Source: Trogon surrucura (Eukaryota > Chordata > Aves > Trogoniformes > Trogonidae). Taken from it: a DNA stretch of 64,000 nucleotides. Below, in pieces: positions 22,265 through 50,352 of the stretch. The stretch lies in the NCBI GenBank assembly GCA_020746105.1, contig CM036617.1:170962412-171026411 (forward strand), given 5' to 3'. Positions within the stretch are counted from its first letter, which is position 1; each line of letters starts with the position of its first letter. Below the pieces are notes generated by a model. It had not been told where the DNA came from, ran no database searches, and worked only from the letters and a program-made list of their open reading frames with translations. The position numbers were made by a program, and so were the translations under genes.

Positions 22265-25200
22265 CTTGCTGTTCTTTTTGATGCCCATCACCTCTGCTGA
22301 GCAGCAGATGATCCAAATCCCGATGGCTGACTTTTCCCCCCTCCTTTTGCTCTTCTTTCCCTTGGACCTCATCTGGGATTTCTGCCGGATCACCAAATCA
22401 GGAAACTCACGCATCCATGTTCTTCTTTTTAAATCCTGTATTTTCACATCTGAGATTTCCTTTCACGTGTTGGGTGGCAAGAGAATATTGTCTTCTTATT
22501 TGCATGGGACAGAGGCTTTCAGATTACCTTTAGCCTAGTTCTCTTGACCAGCTAAGAAATCAAACAGGATAAGCATCTCCAAACTAGGTAACAGACTGTA
22601 TTACCTTTCTTGAACAGTATGGCTGAGTCACTGTCGGTACTCGGAACATACTCATAATAGTTTGCAGAACACATTTGAGGCTTTGCTCAAGAGTATCTCT
22701 GTTTCCTCTCTTTGCAAACCTGGACAACTAGTTCAAGAAACCTTCAACCAAAGAACCGAGAAATCCTTGCCAGCCACCTTTTTCTGAGAGTACTGGGACC
22801 CTGAAGTATCTGTGGTGTGGCCATCTCTATGGATATGCATGTAAAGAAAAGTTGCTTATCTCAACGAGACTCTAGCTACTTGTACGTTGTCCATATATAT
22901 ATATATGATAACCATATAACCCTCTCCCTTGCTATGTGTGGCTGACAGAATATTCTGTCTCTATGCTTGCTGTCAAGTCAAGGAAAAGATAGGAGTACAC
23001 ACCCCACAGTATGGTGAGAGCCAGCCCCCCCTTTTTTATGATCTTGGATACCTCTGATGTTTGGACATCTGCAGAGCACCTGTGCATTCACACAATGCAT
23101 TGCAAAGAGCTCTGGCTACTGGTAAGTAACATTGTTTTCCCCAAAGTTTTCTTATGTCTTTTCACAATAATAAATTTTCATCATGAGCTCAGTATTGGTT
23201 TAAAGGTAGGATGCAGCTGGTCCGTGCTGCCTGGCAAATAATCTGTCTTCATGAGGATCTAGAAGCTGGGTCCTACAGGTTGTTGCTTCAGTGTTATTCA
23301 CTGTGCCCATCAAGATTCTTCATTAATCATTTAAAAATAATTGCATTAATTGTTCCTAAACTCTAAATTCATGCCTTTGATAAGGAATGAGGTTTTCTCA
23401 GGAATGGGAGCTTTAAACCAGGTAAATTAATGCAGGGATGAACGTGTTTTTTTCCTTATTTCTGGATGTTAACCAGGGCAGTCATCTGGGACTAACTCAA
23501 CAGCTTATGAAAAGGCTAAAAAGTGAAGTTCTGGTTCTGTCGTTTTGTTTAAGATAACTTCTGCTCAGTTAAATGGACCATATCAAGTTGCCTTCAGCTC
23601 AGGCCCATAGTGTTTCTAACAGCTGTTTTTTATGGTGACGTGAGATCACATTGCCACCTGAGTGATTTATTGTCATTTATAGTCTTGTGAATAAATGATT
23701 TTGCTGCTGAATGAAAAGCTGAATGCTGTTCAATAACATTGTTAATCAGGTAACAAAAATGTGAATATTGAAGCTTACTCCACTGTGGATGTTAAAATAT
23801 CTCATTGTTTTTGTGACCGTTTCCTTTCACCTTTAATTTATTTTTCAACTTTTTGATCTTCAGCAGTCCGGCAGTTTTCCTTTTGGCATTTACTAGCCAA
23901 AAATAAGTCTCTTTCGCAATGAAAGGACAAGTTTATTTTCAGCAGCTTTAAAACTGTCACTGTTGAGAGCAAGAAAAATCATTTTAATGTAAATCACATG
24001 AAAGAAAAAACAATTTATAGATTTTAGAATCCTGTCATTTAAATGTGGAGGCAATGTAATAAGCTTTCTAATTCAAACATTTTTCGTGGTAGTATTTGTT
24101 GTACATATATATATACACACGTGTGGGTTTAGGTTGGTTGTTTCATACTGGTAAAGTTCCTGGTGCAAATAATTGTTATATTTTAAACTTTTTTTTTCAG
24201 AAGTACATCCACTGCAATACCTTCTGCAGTTACAAACTTAGATTTATTCTCTTTGTGTGATCTCCAGTGTCAGTGAAAATCAGTCCGTTCATTTTGAAAC
24301 TGGTCTGTTCACTCTGTTCAGCCCTTGCAGTTTGCGAGTACATCAGTTTCAGTGTAAGCATTACAGTGTCACCATAGTTGTCTTGCTGTTACATATAAAA
24401 AAATCACTGTAAATGTCTTGAAACCTGGCTTAAATCAGTAAATTCTATTTTCACTGTATTTTTTAAAATAAATTGTAACTTTCTATTACAGAAAACAACT
24501 GCAATAAGCTATTACTCTGTTAGTGTTTTGTATGAATTGACTTACAGACCTAGAGCAGCGTGTGTGATTACAAGGGGTTTGGATCCTTCACACTTGTGTT
24601 ACACAGTGTAGTTCTGTCGAGTTAGTGTCCGGTCTCTGGGATTTGTAATAGCTACAAGAACTTGCTGTTTGCTGATCTTCGTCGCTACTAACCCTTTGTT
24701 TCCATGCTTACTACCTTCTGAAAATGTAGTGATTTATTGTAAAGTTTGATTTACCAACTTTTTGCTTTTTAAGACACAACGTAGAAATATGTACTGTAAT
24801 GAACCCCGATCACAGGTCTCCATGTCATATAATGCAATAATGTGTATTTGAAAATGATTATTTGATTCATTATGGATCAGTTTTAGGAAGTTAGAGTATG
24901 GCTGAACACAGTTCTTTGGTTTGAGAGGTTTTTTTTGAAAGACATACAGGCTTCAAATGTTCAGGTTTGATTATCTCAGTTTTAAATATTATTGGATAAA
25001 TAATTAACTTATTCACATTTAAAATTGTGATACCACAAGTTTTGGTCTATTCTAGAATTGATTTCTCAATGATAATTGAAAAAGTGTAAATTTTTTCCAA
25101 TCTTTGTCTTGTATTATAAATGAACGTGGCACTTGCTTGAATGTGCAGATAACTCAAAATAGCATTCCAAATAACAAATGAGCTACCATGTTTAAATTCT

Positions 25201-25420
25201 GAAATGTTTTTATCATTAAGTAGATTAATTACCCACTGACACACTGCAGAGAAAATGTCTGTAAGGTGCACTGGTAAAAGATAAAATTTGGATGATACAA
25301 TGAGTTTACTGATTATGAGAACTGAAAATAAGCACTTAGCGTCTCTTCCCCATCAAAACGTACTCCAGGCTCTCTCCTGCCTCTGTCCTAAAACTTACCT
25401 TTCTCAGTATTTAGATTCAG
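22265..25420. other. Intergenic AT-rich sequence, no gene recognised
   Basis: Mostly unique. It includes (AT)n runs at about 22892-22906 and 24104-24114. The stretch 23330-24480 is AT-rich and repeat-free, and reads like candidate conserved non-coding sequence, but this cannot be judged without alignment. Confidence 0.5.
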
Positions 25421-25422
25421 AA

Positions 25423-25870
25423 ATGGTTTGGGTTGGAAGGGATCTTAAAGATCATCTAGTTGGGCAAGGACATCTCCCACTAGACCAGGTTGTTCAAAGG
25501 CCCACCCAGCCTGGCCTTGAACACTGCCAGGGAGGGGGCACCCACAGCTTCTCTGGGCAACCTGTGCCAGGTTCTCACCAGCTTCACAGAGAAAAATTTC
25601 TTCCGTATGCCCAGTCTTGAAGTTTAAAACCACTGCGCCCTTGTCCTGTCACTAGAGGCCCTGGTAAGAAGTCTTTCTCTTTCTTACAGGCCCCTTTAAT
25701 TATTGAAAGGCTGCAATCAAGTCTCCCCAGAGCCTCCTCTTCCCCAGGCTGAACAACCCCAACCCTCTCAGCCTGTCCTTATAGGAGGGGTGTTCCAGCC
25801 CTCTGACCATTTTTGGGGACCTCCTCTGGACCCACTCTAACTTCTACAGAGCCCTGTTCCCCACTCAGAC
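25423..25870 (-). mobile_element. CR1 LINE 3' fragment
   Basis: Minus-strand CR1. Read on the plus strand it begins GGTTTGGGTTGGAAGGGATC and continues through the complements of the 3' UTR (GGCAACCTGTGCCAGG) into the ORF2 C-terminal region (AGCCTCCTCTTCCCCAGGCT, then CTCAGCCTGTCC). 5'-truncated and without the terminal ATTCTATG repeats. Confidence 0.93.
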
Positions 25871-26075
25871 TGCTAATCAGTTGCTCTCTCATACCAGTAA
25901 CTTCCCACAGCCTTTTGGTCACCCCTGAAGGGAAGAGGAAGAGCTCTCTAGAAAAGAAGTGCTCTTCTCGTCAGTAGCAAAAACTTGCCTGGGAACTCTC
26001 CGATTTTGTTTCCCTGTGGCATCTCCCTTTTTCCCCCCTACTCAGCAAACACCCCAATCACCCAGTGTTGCCTTT

Positions 26076-26103
26076 CATAGAATCATAGAATGGCCTAGGC
26101 TTT
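26076..26103 (-). repeat. CR1 3' terminal fragment
   Basis: The string TCATAGAATCATAGAATGG is the reverse complement of the CR1 terminal octamer repeat. Flanking sequence diverges at once, so only the very end of an element survives. Confidence 0.6.
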
Positions 26104-29100
26104 CCTTCTCACACCTCTACCAAATAACCCCAAAGAACATTTGTACTTCATCACATGAGCCGATCTCTCACGAGCTCCTCTGGTTTTCTTCTTACGTGTA
26201 CCAAGTCTTGCATTAACACAGGCCTGTCAATGGCCCCACTCGGCCACCTCGGGCAGAGCCCTGCCCTTGCTCTGCTACACAAGGGCTGACGCAGAACACA
26301 ATTTTCTTCCACATGAATATCAGAAGTCAGGGTCGTGTGGAAACCAAGTGTCCCACCTGCATCACTGCGCTGGAGGTGAAGGCAAATCATTTGGACCACT
26401 AGCAAATCACCGTCTTCAAGTATCAACATTGGGATGCTTAAGGTTTTTGAGGCTGTTGATACTGTCTGAACTAATGCATTTCCTCATTGTTTTTTAGTAA
26501 CTGGACCTTGTAGGAATGCTTTTAACTGAACTTCTGTGGTGGAGTTGCCTGCGAGAACAGAGAAACTAGATGGAGCTGCTCCACCATGCCTTGTTCCGAA
26601 TTCATACAGCAGATTTCACTGAGCTGAACTGTCCACTGGACACCCAGAGGACCAAGCTGCCGTGCTCTCTGAGCCTCCTGGTGACGCCAGCTTCCTAAGC
26701 AAGAAAGTTGGTCGGCAACTGTGGATTTGGTCTTGCTGATTTCTGATGCTCTGCAGACACCCACTCTAATCCCTTCCAAGAAGCTGTTCACGAGGTGTCT
26801 AAGCTCCTTCGCGACAATTTCGTTTCTACTTTGTCTTAGAGTTTTACTAGGGAGCAAACTGAAGAGCCACATGCTTTGGGTAACGAAGGCTCGCTGAGGA
26901 ACAACTGTTGAATGAGTTTTCCTCTCAGCCCGCAACCAGTGGAATTTCGCCGTTGGGAATTGGAAGATGAAGGCAGAGGCACTGCTGGAGAGATAACCCA
27001 AACAGGTCACACAGAGTGGCAGGTGTTTTCTAAAAGTGTCAGTAAATTTATTATTATGGGGGGTTTGAGTGGTTTACTATTGTCACAGAAGTATAGACAT
27101 ATATTTGAATGGGGTTTTTTAAATTATATATGTTTTTTAGTGACATTACACTTTAGTTCCAGGCTATGAATTTACCTCTTAAACCAAGTGAACCCAAGTG
27201 GCAAAAGCTTCTTTGTTGTGCTTTTGAGAAACAGTACAGACTATTGGACTGGCTAAAAAAAATCCATTAGAGGTGTGGTGAAAGCATTAGTGGTTGTATT
27301 GTTTAGACTAGAGGGAGAGAAGTTCCAGTTAGAGGCTGCTCTGAGTATTATGGGACACTGAATTGTGGAGACTTGTGTTGTGGACTGGACTTTGCTTCTG
27401 GAAGTTTGCAATTTTAGAAGGATGGGGCAGGAAGTGGTAATATTTTCAGAATCTGCATAGTTTGGTCTTATTTGTTAGCCTCTATTCAGTTGTAATTATT
27501 TCTTAGTTTAATTCAGAAAAGGAATTCCAATTAAGGTTGCAAGTGTATGTTCCACAGTTGTGAGCCATTGCAGAATAAATTTACATGACTTTCCATACTA
27601 AGGATAGAGTGAATGGCAGCGGAATAGACAAACAAAATAAAACCAGTTTTGCTATGGTAAAATGTAAGTAATAAATTACTCTGTAGATCAGTTGATTTTT
27701 GCACTTTCCAAGAATATATGAACTGAGGTTTTCAGGATCAATTGTACCACTGAATAAAGCTCTTTAAAGAAAGATGAAAATATGTAGGATTCAGTGAGAC
27801 CATTGTGTGTTATCAAAGTCAGGGGAAGTTGCGTGTCATCCTTTGAGACATTCAGGAAAAGGATTTGTTTTTCTTTGAAAAATACATTTTTGGTTGTTAC
27901 TCTCTGAATCTGTGTCAGAATAGAAGCAATGAACTCATGCTCAGGCTTGAGAGGGGTTTTTTTAAGGCCTGAAGAAGATTCTGTCAGTAATTCCGTGCCA
28001 TTTACTTGGACCACAGGAGAAAAACAAAGCAGAATTAAATGTGCTTAGCAGGAGTTTTTGAGGCAGTGAGGTTCAGTGTACTAATTTCTGGAGAAAAAAA
28101 AAGCAACATCTAACAGAGTCTTAGTTTTTAAAAAGTGAGAATAAAAAATATCTTATGGGTGCATGAGCTTTACAAGTTACTTGGGTGATGAGGCGGTATT
28201 TCGATGCTGTCTCCCAAAGATGCCTCAACAAATTCTCAGGAAGATGCTACACTTGCATTTGCACTCCACTGTATTTGACCATAACATTTGCACCAAGTTC
28301 AGGGAGAATTTTGATCACAGTAGCAAGATTATTTTTGTCATGCTCAGTGACCAAACACATTATCAAAAGCAGTTTAAGTAGATGTGATGGGACTCAAAAA
28401 GTTACGAGCTAATGAAATTCTCAGTGCAGACCTCACTTGACCTAATTAATGGAGAAAAATACCACAAAGAAAAATCAAAGTGTAATTCAAAAATGCTGTA
28501 AAATGTTCCTGCTACTAAGAATGTGTTTTCACAAAACGTTCTGTAGGATCAAAGTCACATTAAGAAGTTGATCCCTTCTTCCAGCTTAGTGTCACAATGC
28601 CCTGTCCCCCACAGTGATTTCAAAGAACCACGGTGCCCCACGGATCAGTGAAGTGATCCAGATCATTTCAACTCTTGCGAAAAAAAACCAAACAAACTGA
28701 TGTTATGTCACTGTCAGCAGAGAAAGTGCTCATGGAATTATGCTCTCACTAAATGAAAATGATCCCAATTACATGAATCAGGAATAGGCTTAGAAATTGG
28801 TTCAAGAGCTGAACCTGTCCAGTGCTTCCTCATTTAAACTATGTTTCTTTCATATTTTACGCTCCATTATCAATAGTTTATATCAAAGTAATGGTTTCTG
28901 TGTATGGAGTTATAGATAAGTGAATTCTGACCATAAATGTTTGTCTCTGTTTTTCTGCCTGATAATGTACAATTACTTGATCATATTTTAATATATCTGA
29001 TAAATTTTCTAAGAGTTTTGATTATGGAAATGCAAATAACCTGCCACAAGCATACAATCTGTGGTAACTTGAGACTTCCTATAAAATAGATGCTGTGCTT

Positions 29101-30400
29101 AGAGGACAGAGCACTCAATCAGCAGGGCTCATGTTTTGTGTCTGAACACAGAATCACTTGTATTCAAATTAAAATTTTTTGAATGGGAAACTTAAGACCA
29201 TTAAACTTTACATTGAAATGGGTATTATAATTCCACACTGTGAACTTGGCTGATAGACATTTTTCCCAGTCTCATTTTCCTTTCAGGTTTAACATCATTT
29301 TTCACTTTGACTTCTGCTGTGCCCCTTCGCAAATCCCCAGGGCTGGCAGTGTCAGCACCCAGCAGCTCAGCCTCTCCGTGCTGACTGACAGCTGGACTTG
29401 CTGAGCAGCCAGTGCCAGTTCCAGCACTGATGGTACCAAGTCCTGCCTGCTCTGACAAGGCACTGTGGATCTATTTTTGGCTGGCCTGTGATGCCCCAGC
29501 CTTGTGAATATCAGTGGTTTCTGCACCTTCCCCAGAGCAGCCTCGCATTGACAGCAGTAAAGTGCTCCCAACATCCACAGCAGGGTGGTGATTGAAAGTA
29601 TTTCTTCCTGATGATGCAGAACCTGGAGAAAGCAGTGGAACAAGACAGAGGTGATGGGGTGGAGAGGTGGACAGGAGATATATGTTCCTTAATGGTCTGC
29701 CAGAGTTGGGGAAAGCCAGGGAGAGGCAAGACTGTTAAACTTTTCTCCGACCATCACCCATAGTTTGCATGAGGTGAGATGTCAGCTCCTCTATCTTCTA
29801 ATTTTCGATCCAGGCAATCCTGGAACTCTCACTGCCGGTCTTGGTAACACTTTTCTCATCACAGATCTTGTGACCTGTGTGAAATAAGGGATAAACAGTA
29901 GATATTTCTATTAAAAAGTGGGGTTTTCCCCTATCCTTAAGTTTTTTCTTTTGCTGATCTTCACACGCGAGCAGTAGGCAAATACTCTTTTTTTTATGGA
30001 TTTGAACTATGCAGAATGGAAACCGGAATCTCATCATCTTCATCAGAAAATACCCTTCAGCATCCTTAACAGAGGCCAGAAGGCTCTCGCTGCTGGATCT
30101 GTTTCTGGATAGTTGCTCTGGCATCACAAATAAAGCAAACCACGTGATAGCTGGTCTGCCAGTCCACAGAAATTGCCATCTCCTTGGCTGGCGAGGCAGC
30201 ACCTGGGATATCAGGGTCCTGCTCAGGTGGGGTGTTGAGATCCGGCTCCAGCAGAAGGTTGATGCAAAGGCCAACAAGCCAAGGACACGCGCATTTGTGA
30301 AGAAGGGTTTTGAGGGAGTTCCGTGCCTACAGCCTGGTGAAGTGGGGGTCAGGAGCGTCTTAACTGCAGCCTGACACTGCTCCAGGGCGGACAAGGACGA
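26104..30400. other. Intergenic sequence upstream of NDUFA12
   Basis: 4.3 kb. Moderately long minus-strand open frames at 26522-27010 (162 codons) and 29798-30418 (206 codons) have no domain I recognise. No repeat family, tRNA or small RNA was identified. Confidence 0.5.
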
Positions 30401-30804
30401 TGGAGCCATATTCCTCACTGGAGCAGATCACAGAGCAGGAGGCGATGGATGAAGAGCTGCTTGCGAGGCTAAGGCAGCATAAGGAGCTGGGCAGGGAAGC
30501 ACCGGGCTACCCAGAGGACAGTCAGTCTCCCTCCTCGCCCGTGGCCACGGAAAGCCACGGCGGGTCTGCTCCAAGCCGGCCCCTCAGGGCCCCAGAGGCC
30601 GCGTTCATCCCGCCCTGCCTCCGCGGCCCACACTACCAACCCCAGCCCGACCAACCGCCAGCCGGATGGCGGTGGGAGAAGCACCTCCCGCTCCGTCCCG
30701 CCCTCCCCCGGCGCCGGGCAGCCGAGGGGGCCGGGCGGCGCCGCGGGGCGGGAGGCGGGGCAGGGCCGAGCCGGACCGGCGGGGGCGGGAAGGACCGCCC
30801 CAAG

Positions 30805-45892
<15,088 letters not shown>

Positions 45893-45952
45893 ACGTGACA
45901 TGTCTCTACCTTGGCTTTCAGTGCAAATTGTATTTTCACTGGTTTTGTTCAA

Positions 45953-45958
45953 AATAAA
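45953..45958 (+). terminator. NDUFA12: Polyadenylation signal AATAAA for NDUFA12
   Basis: Canonical hexamer 60 bases after the stop codon, giving a very short 3' UTR ending near 45975-45985. Confidence 0.8.
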
Positions 45959-46087
45959 AGCATGCTGTAACAGCTGTAGTTCAGTTTATTGAATTTGGGA
46001 GGAAAACAAGTGAGAAAACATTGGGAAGAGGTAGAGAACAGAATACATGACAAGTCTTAATCTCATTGAGGTATTGGGCTTTTTTTG

Positions 46088-46205
46088 TCATAGAATCATA
46101 GAACAGTTTTGGTTGGAAGAGACCTTCAAGATCATAGAGTCCCACCTTTTCCTAGCTCTATCAACACCCCTAAACCATGTCCCTCAAGGCAACATCTACA
46201 TATTA
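46088..46205 (-). mobile_element. CR1 LINE 3' terminus
   Basis: The minus-strand tail starts with TCATAGAATCATAGAACAG and GGTTGGAAGAGACCTTCAAG, then CCTAGCTCTATCAACACC. The same subtype recurs at 53361-53502. Confidence 0.9.
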
Positions 46206-47095
46206 AATCATATTGTCAGTGGCTATTGTCTTCACATAAGCAGCTCTAAAAATCTTTTTTTTTAGCATGACAGCTATTCCTGTGATAGTCACGTTGCATT
46301 TATACTATTCAATAGAATACAAATATAAATTTAAAATACAGGGTTCTCATCTTGAACATTATCCTACTATAGTCTCTGCGTGGCAAATAATGAACTACTT
46401 GTGCTATTTTAGGAAGCTAGTTTTTTAAATATTTATAAGACAAGTTAGAATCATAAGGCCAATCAAGGATTACAGGTTTTGTTCATAAATTCTCTGTGCA
46501 TGAGTATGCATGCATTGCTGTATTACAGTATAGTACGATACATAATATAAAACTTGTAAGGCTACAGCCATCGAATGACATCTCAGCCCCTAAAGAAACT
46601 CAGCCATAAGCAGAGGGGCTCCCTGTCACAAAAATCTTTTTTGTTACTTCTGTGTTACTGAGTTTCGCTAGAACATGTTCTCACAGGATTTGGGATGGGC
46701 AGTTTGCACTGTTGCAACAAGCCTTTAAAGGTCTTGGGAAATTTGAAAATGCGTACTATTTTGGGAGGCAGAGAAGTAAAATGTAACAGAACCTGTTCCC
46801 AAAAATGTGAAGTTCATATTTCAAAGAGTGTTCGCTGGGGCTGTGGCTTTTTTCTGTATCTTGTAGTTGATTGATTCTTACTCCAGCCTGCTAGTATTTA
46901 TTTAGCAGAGCTGCCCTCTCCATAAGGCTCCCTATATCTGATGTCCTGATCTGCAGGTAACTGATGGTGGTGGGACACCTGCTCAGCCCCTCATTCATTC
47001 CACCACCTCCATTGGATGGGGGAGAAAACAGCTCATGGGTTGGGAAAAAGATGAGACTGTTTGCTGGTTACAATCATGAGCAAGACACTTGACTT
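46206..47095. other. Intergenic, no gene recognised
   Basis: About 0.9 kb of unique AT-rich sequence downstream of NDUFA12. Confidence 0.6.
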
Positions 47096-47099
47096 GCTG

Positions 47100-47434
47100 C
47101 TCCCTACAGCTACCTGAAAGGAGGTTGTAGCAAGGTGGGGGTTGGTCTCTTCTCCCAAGTAACAAGGGACGGGACAAGAAGAAATGGCCTTGAGTTGCAC
47201 CAAGGAGAAGTTTAGATTGGAAATGAAGAAAAATTTCTTCACTGAAAGAGTAGTTAAGCACTGGAACAGGCAGCCCAGGGAAGTGTTTGAGTCATCATCC
47301 CTGGAGGTATTTAAAAGCCATGTCGATGCTGTGCCTGGGGACCTGGCTTAGTGGTGGACCTGACATTGCTAGGTTAAGAGTTGGATTTGATGTTAAAGGC
47401 CTTTTCAACCTGAACAAATCTGTGGTTCTCTGAC
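47100..47434 (+). mobile_element. CR1 LINE 3' fragment
   Basis: Plus-strand CR1: TACCTGAAAGGAGGTTGTAG (end of ORF2), AAATTTCTTCACTGAAAGAG, ATCCCTGGAGGTATTTAAAA, then a CTTTTCAACCTGAACAAATC end. The terminal octamers are degraded. Confidence 0.92.
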
Positions 47435-47469
47435 TTGAAAATGTGCATGGTGAGAAACAAAGGCAAAAG

Positions 47470-48010
47470 ATTACAAACCACCACTTTCCCCTGACCAGGT
47501 TCAACTTCACGTCTTTATTCCTGACCCCTCTGCCTGCCCCCTGCAGCGATGCTGGACCGGGGGTGGTGTGGTCAGTCTCTAACAGCTCTGCTGCTCCTTC
47601 ATGCATTCCCCCACCTCCAGCGTGGGTCTTCTCCATGGGATAAACCTGCTCCAGTGTGGGCTCTCTGCAGGCTGCAGCTCCTCCTGGGCAACACCCGCCT
47701 GCTCCAGTGTGGGCTCCTCCTGGGGCTGCCAGGATTCTCCCCTTCGGCATGTGCAGGACCTTCTCACCCTCCTCCTGCTCTCACCTTGGTGTTTTCATGG
47801 CTGCTGCACGCTTCTTTTCCCACCCTCTTCTCCCTGAGCAGTGTTTTTGTCCTTACTTACACACTCTTTCCCAGAGGCGCTACCATGTCTTGGCTGCAGG
47901 GCCCAGCTGTGCCCTGCCATGTCCGGCCTGGGGCACCCCCAGCCTCCCCTCACAGAGGTGACCCTGCAGCCCCTGCTGGCACCTGTGCTCTGTACGCTAA
48001 TTAATAAAAA
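47470..48010 (+). repeat. GC-rich interspersed repeat with imperfect internal units
   Basis: A GC-rich block between AT-rich flanks. Imperfect units built around CTCCAGTGTGGGCTC recur at 47609, 47650 and 47702, interleaved with GCAGGCTGCAG-like strings, and a CACAGAGGTGACC end. I recall similar blocks as a widespread avian interspersed repeat, possibly LTR-derived, but the class is not proven. Open frames here (up to 151 codons on either strand) are products of the repeat composition. Confidence 0.55.
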
Positions 48011-50147
48011 TCATCATATGAGTAAGAATGTTCTTGCTCCTGCCTGTCAAGAAGATAAAAAAAATACTATTTCTATCCCTAATAAGCTGCCCCAGTGGCT
48101 GCACTGCTGGCTCTGTACTGGCTTCTTTTCCTTGTCATCCCCACCTGACTGGGTCACTTAACCCCCAGTTGCTTCCTTTTTAAATCAAGTTCTGGATTAA
48201 TTAGTTACTTAAAGGTGTTTTGTTTGGGGTTTTTTTTAGTTTTAATTGCTTTAAGCTAGTTCTAGTCTTTAAACTATTAGGAAGTAGCACTTAGTGAAAT
48301 CTCCAAACCAATCTAATTAAAAAAAGGTAATGTTTAATTTCCTTTAAGTCAACAAAAGCACCGAGCACAGCTGAAAAGCAATTTGAGCCATACCGAGCAG
48401 CACACATGGAAAGGACTCTTTCAAAGTTTTTCATCTTGATAGATTACTTGCCCTTAAGAACCAAGTCTGCCCCAGCACTGCTGAAGAGCTTCATTACTGA
48501 CACTCATCTATACACGCCCTGTGGGCGCAAACCTGGGTAGAGCAATTAACTCTGTTAGTGCTAGCTTCTGCTTCTTTTTAATCAGTTTTGTACGTCTTTC
48601 ATTCCTCTCCCTTCTTCATCCCGTGGGTGTTTTGGATCAAAGCCTGAACACCTGTCAGTAGGTGCAGCTGGGGCTGAGCCTCAGTATTCAGGGGATAGGC
48701 AGGGATGTGGTAACTTCTTACACCTGTGCTGAAGAAAGAGGCCTCAGAGCTGGTTTGTTGTCAGCTGGAACAGAAACATTGAGGAGTGAACAGTTTTGAA
48801 CAGTTTTGTGTGCAACAATACTCCACTAAAAGGCAGGAAAATGGGCTTGTCCTGTCCCGATGCAGCAAGCCTAGGACTCAGCAGTTTGGTTCAGAAAATA
48901 CCATCAATCCTGTTTCTGGAGAGGAGAGAAAATGGCTCTTCTTGCTTTCATTAGCACAGTGCTGGATTTTAAATGCAGAATTTCACTGGCATCTCGTAAT
49001 GTTGCTTCTCCGAGGTAGATTGCATAAGGCATGTACAGAAAATAACGCATATGCAGAAATCAGCAGTTTTCCACAGGGCTCTCTGTAAATGCTTCTGCAA
49101 TTCAGTCTTCTTGTCAGCCACCTCATTCACTTATGGAAGCTCACCTTTGCTGATGGCATCTGCCTCCGTATCCAGGCTCAGTTGCTTTCCAGTCTAAATG
49201 ACATTTTAAATGCCAAGCTGGCCAAGTGTCGCAGCAGATGGTGTCTTCAACCAAGTGCAATTGAAGCACTGGCAAGAATATTCCCCTTGCACTAAATGTG
49301 AGTTTTGAAAGAAACAACTTTCTGACATTGGAACCATCTCATTAAAAGGTGCAGCAGAGTGCTGAAACTCACTTTTATTTTAAAATTTTGCTTTTAGCGG
49401 TAGCTTCCCACTTCCCAATGGTCCAGTTGAGCCCTTCACTGTAGCTACCTCCAGGCTATTGCTGTGCTGACAGCGTGCTCAGCTCAGCCTCCTGCATTGG
49501 CCTGGAGCCCTTTGCTCAAGGGGGCACCACATCCTTCCTCGCTGCTGCCTGGAGCTGCGCCTCTCTGCCCCATACAGCTGAGACTGGTTGTGAGACTCTG
49601 GGGTGGAGAATTAGAGGAGAGAGCTTCAGGAGACCGTCTCCTCATGCAACAGTAGGTCAGGACTGGGGCGTGTAACACGGCTCTGCAGCCACAGCAGCCT
49701 GCCACACTGAACCAGCCAGCGTTGCACAGCAGGACGTGCTGCCCAGTCCCATCACCGGGGTTGACTCTCTGCCAGCGGAGAGCTTCTCAAGACCCTGGTA
49801 GTCCAACAGCACAGGTCAGCACAACATAGCATTAAAACAAGAGTGGGCCCCATCAACAGGATCCATTGGCAGCACACCGCTCACTAACTCTCCAGCTTTT
49901 GAGCTGAAGACCCCAAAATTGCCCTGGCTGCACAGGTCTGGAGCAGGTGGAGGTTGCCTTGCAGACAGAGGACCTGTGCTGTGGGTGAGTACAAACAACA
50001 CTGTTCCATGCTCTCAGGACTTACTATCGGCTGTGATGTTGGAAGCAGCTAATAAAGTCCCTGTAGCTCGGTTTGGCAAAACACTACTTCACCAGACAAG
50101 GTGGAGCAGAGGGGCAGAACGAGTATCTCACTGAAGATTTTGCAGCA
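48011..50147. other. Intergenic, no gene recognised
   Basis: 2.1 kb. Short open frames (for example 48786-49088) show no known domain. No repeat family identified. Confidence 0.55.
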
Positions 50148-50352
50148 TAGAGTCATAGAATGCATTGGGTTGGAAGGGACCCTTAAAGGTCATCCAGTCC
50201 AACCCTCCTGCAGTGAGAAGAGACATCTTCAACTGTCTCAGGTTGCTCACAGCCCCATCAAGCCTGACCTTAAAGGTCTTCAGGGACTGGGCCTCCACTA
50301 CCCCTCTGGGCAATCTGTGCCAGTGTTTCACCACCCTTGTAGTAAAGAACAG
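50148..50352 (-). mobile_element. CR1 LINE 3' terminus
   Basis: Minus-strand CR1 beginning GAGTCATAGAATGCATTGGG, then TCATCCAGTCCAACCCTCCT and CTGGGCAATCTGTGCCAGTG. Confidence 0.92.

Noticed and set aside
22892-24114. (AT)n runs as regulatory palindromes
   Set aside because: They are short simple-sequence runs with no further structure.
26522-27010. 162-codon minus-strand frame as a gene
   Set aside because: No domain, signal or neighbouring exon supports it; frames of this length arise by chance in intergenic DNA.
47295-48161. Overlapping proline/cysteine-rich open frames
   Set aside because: They fall within a CR1 tail and a GC-rich repeat block, and show no domain or splice structure.
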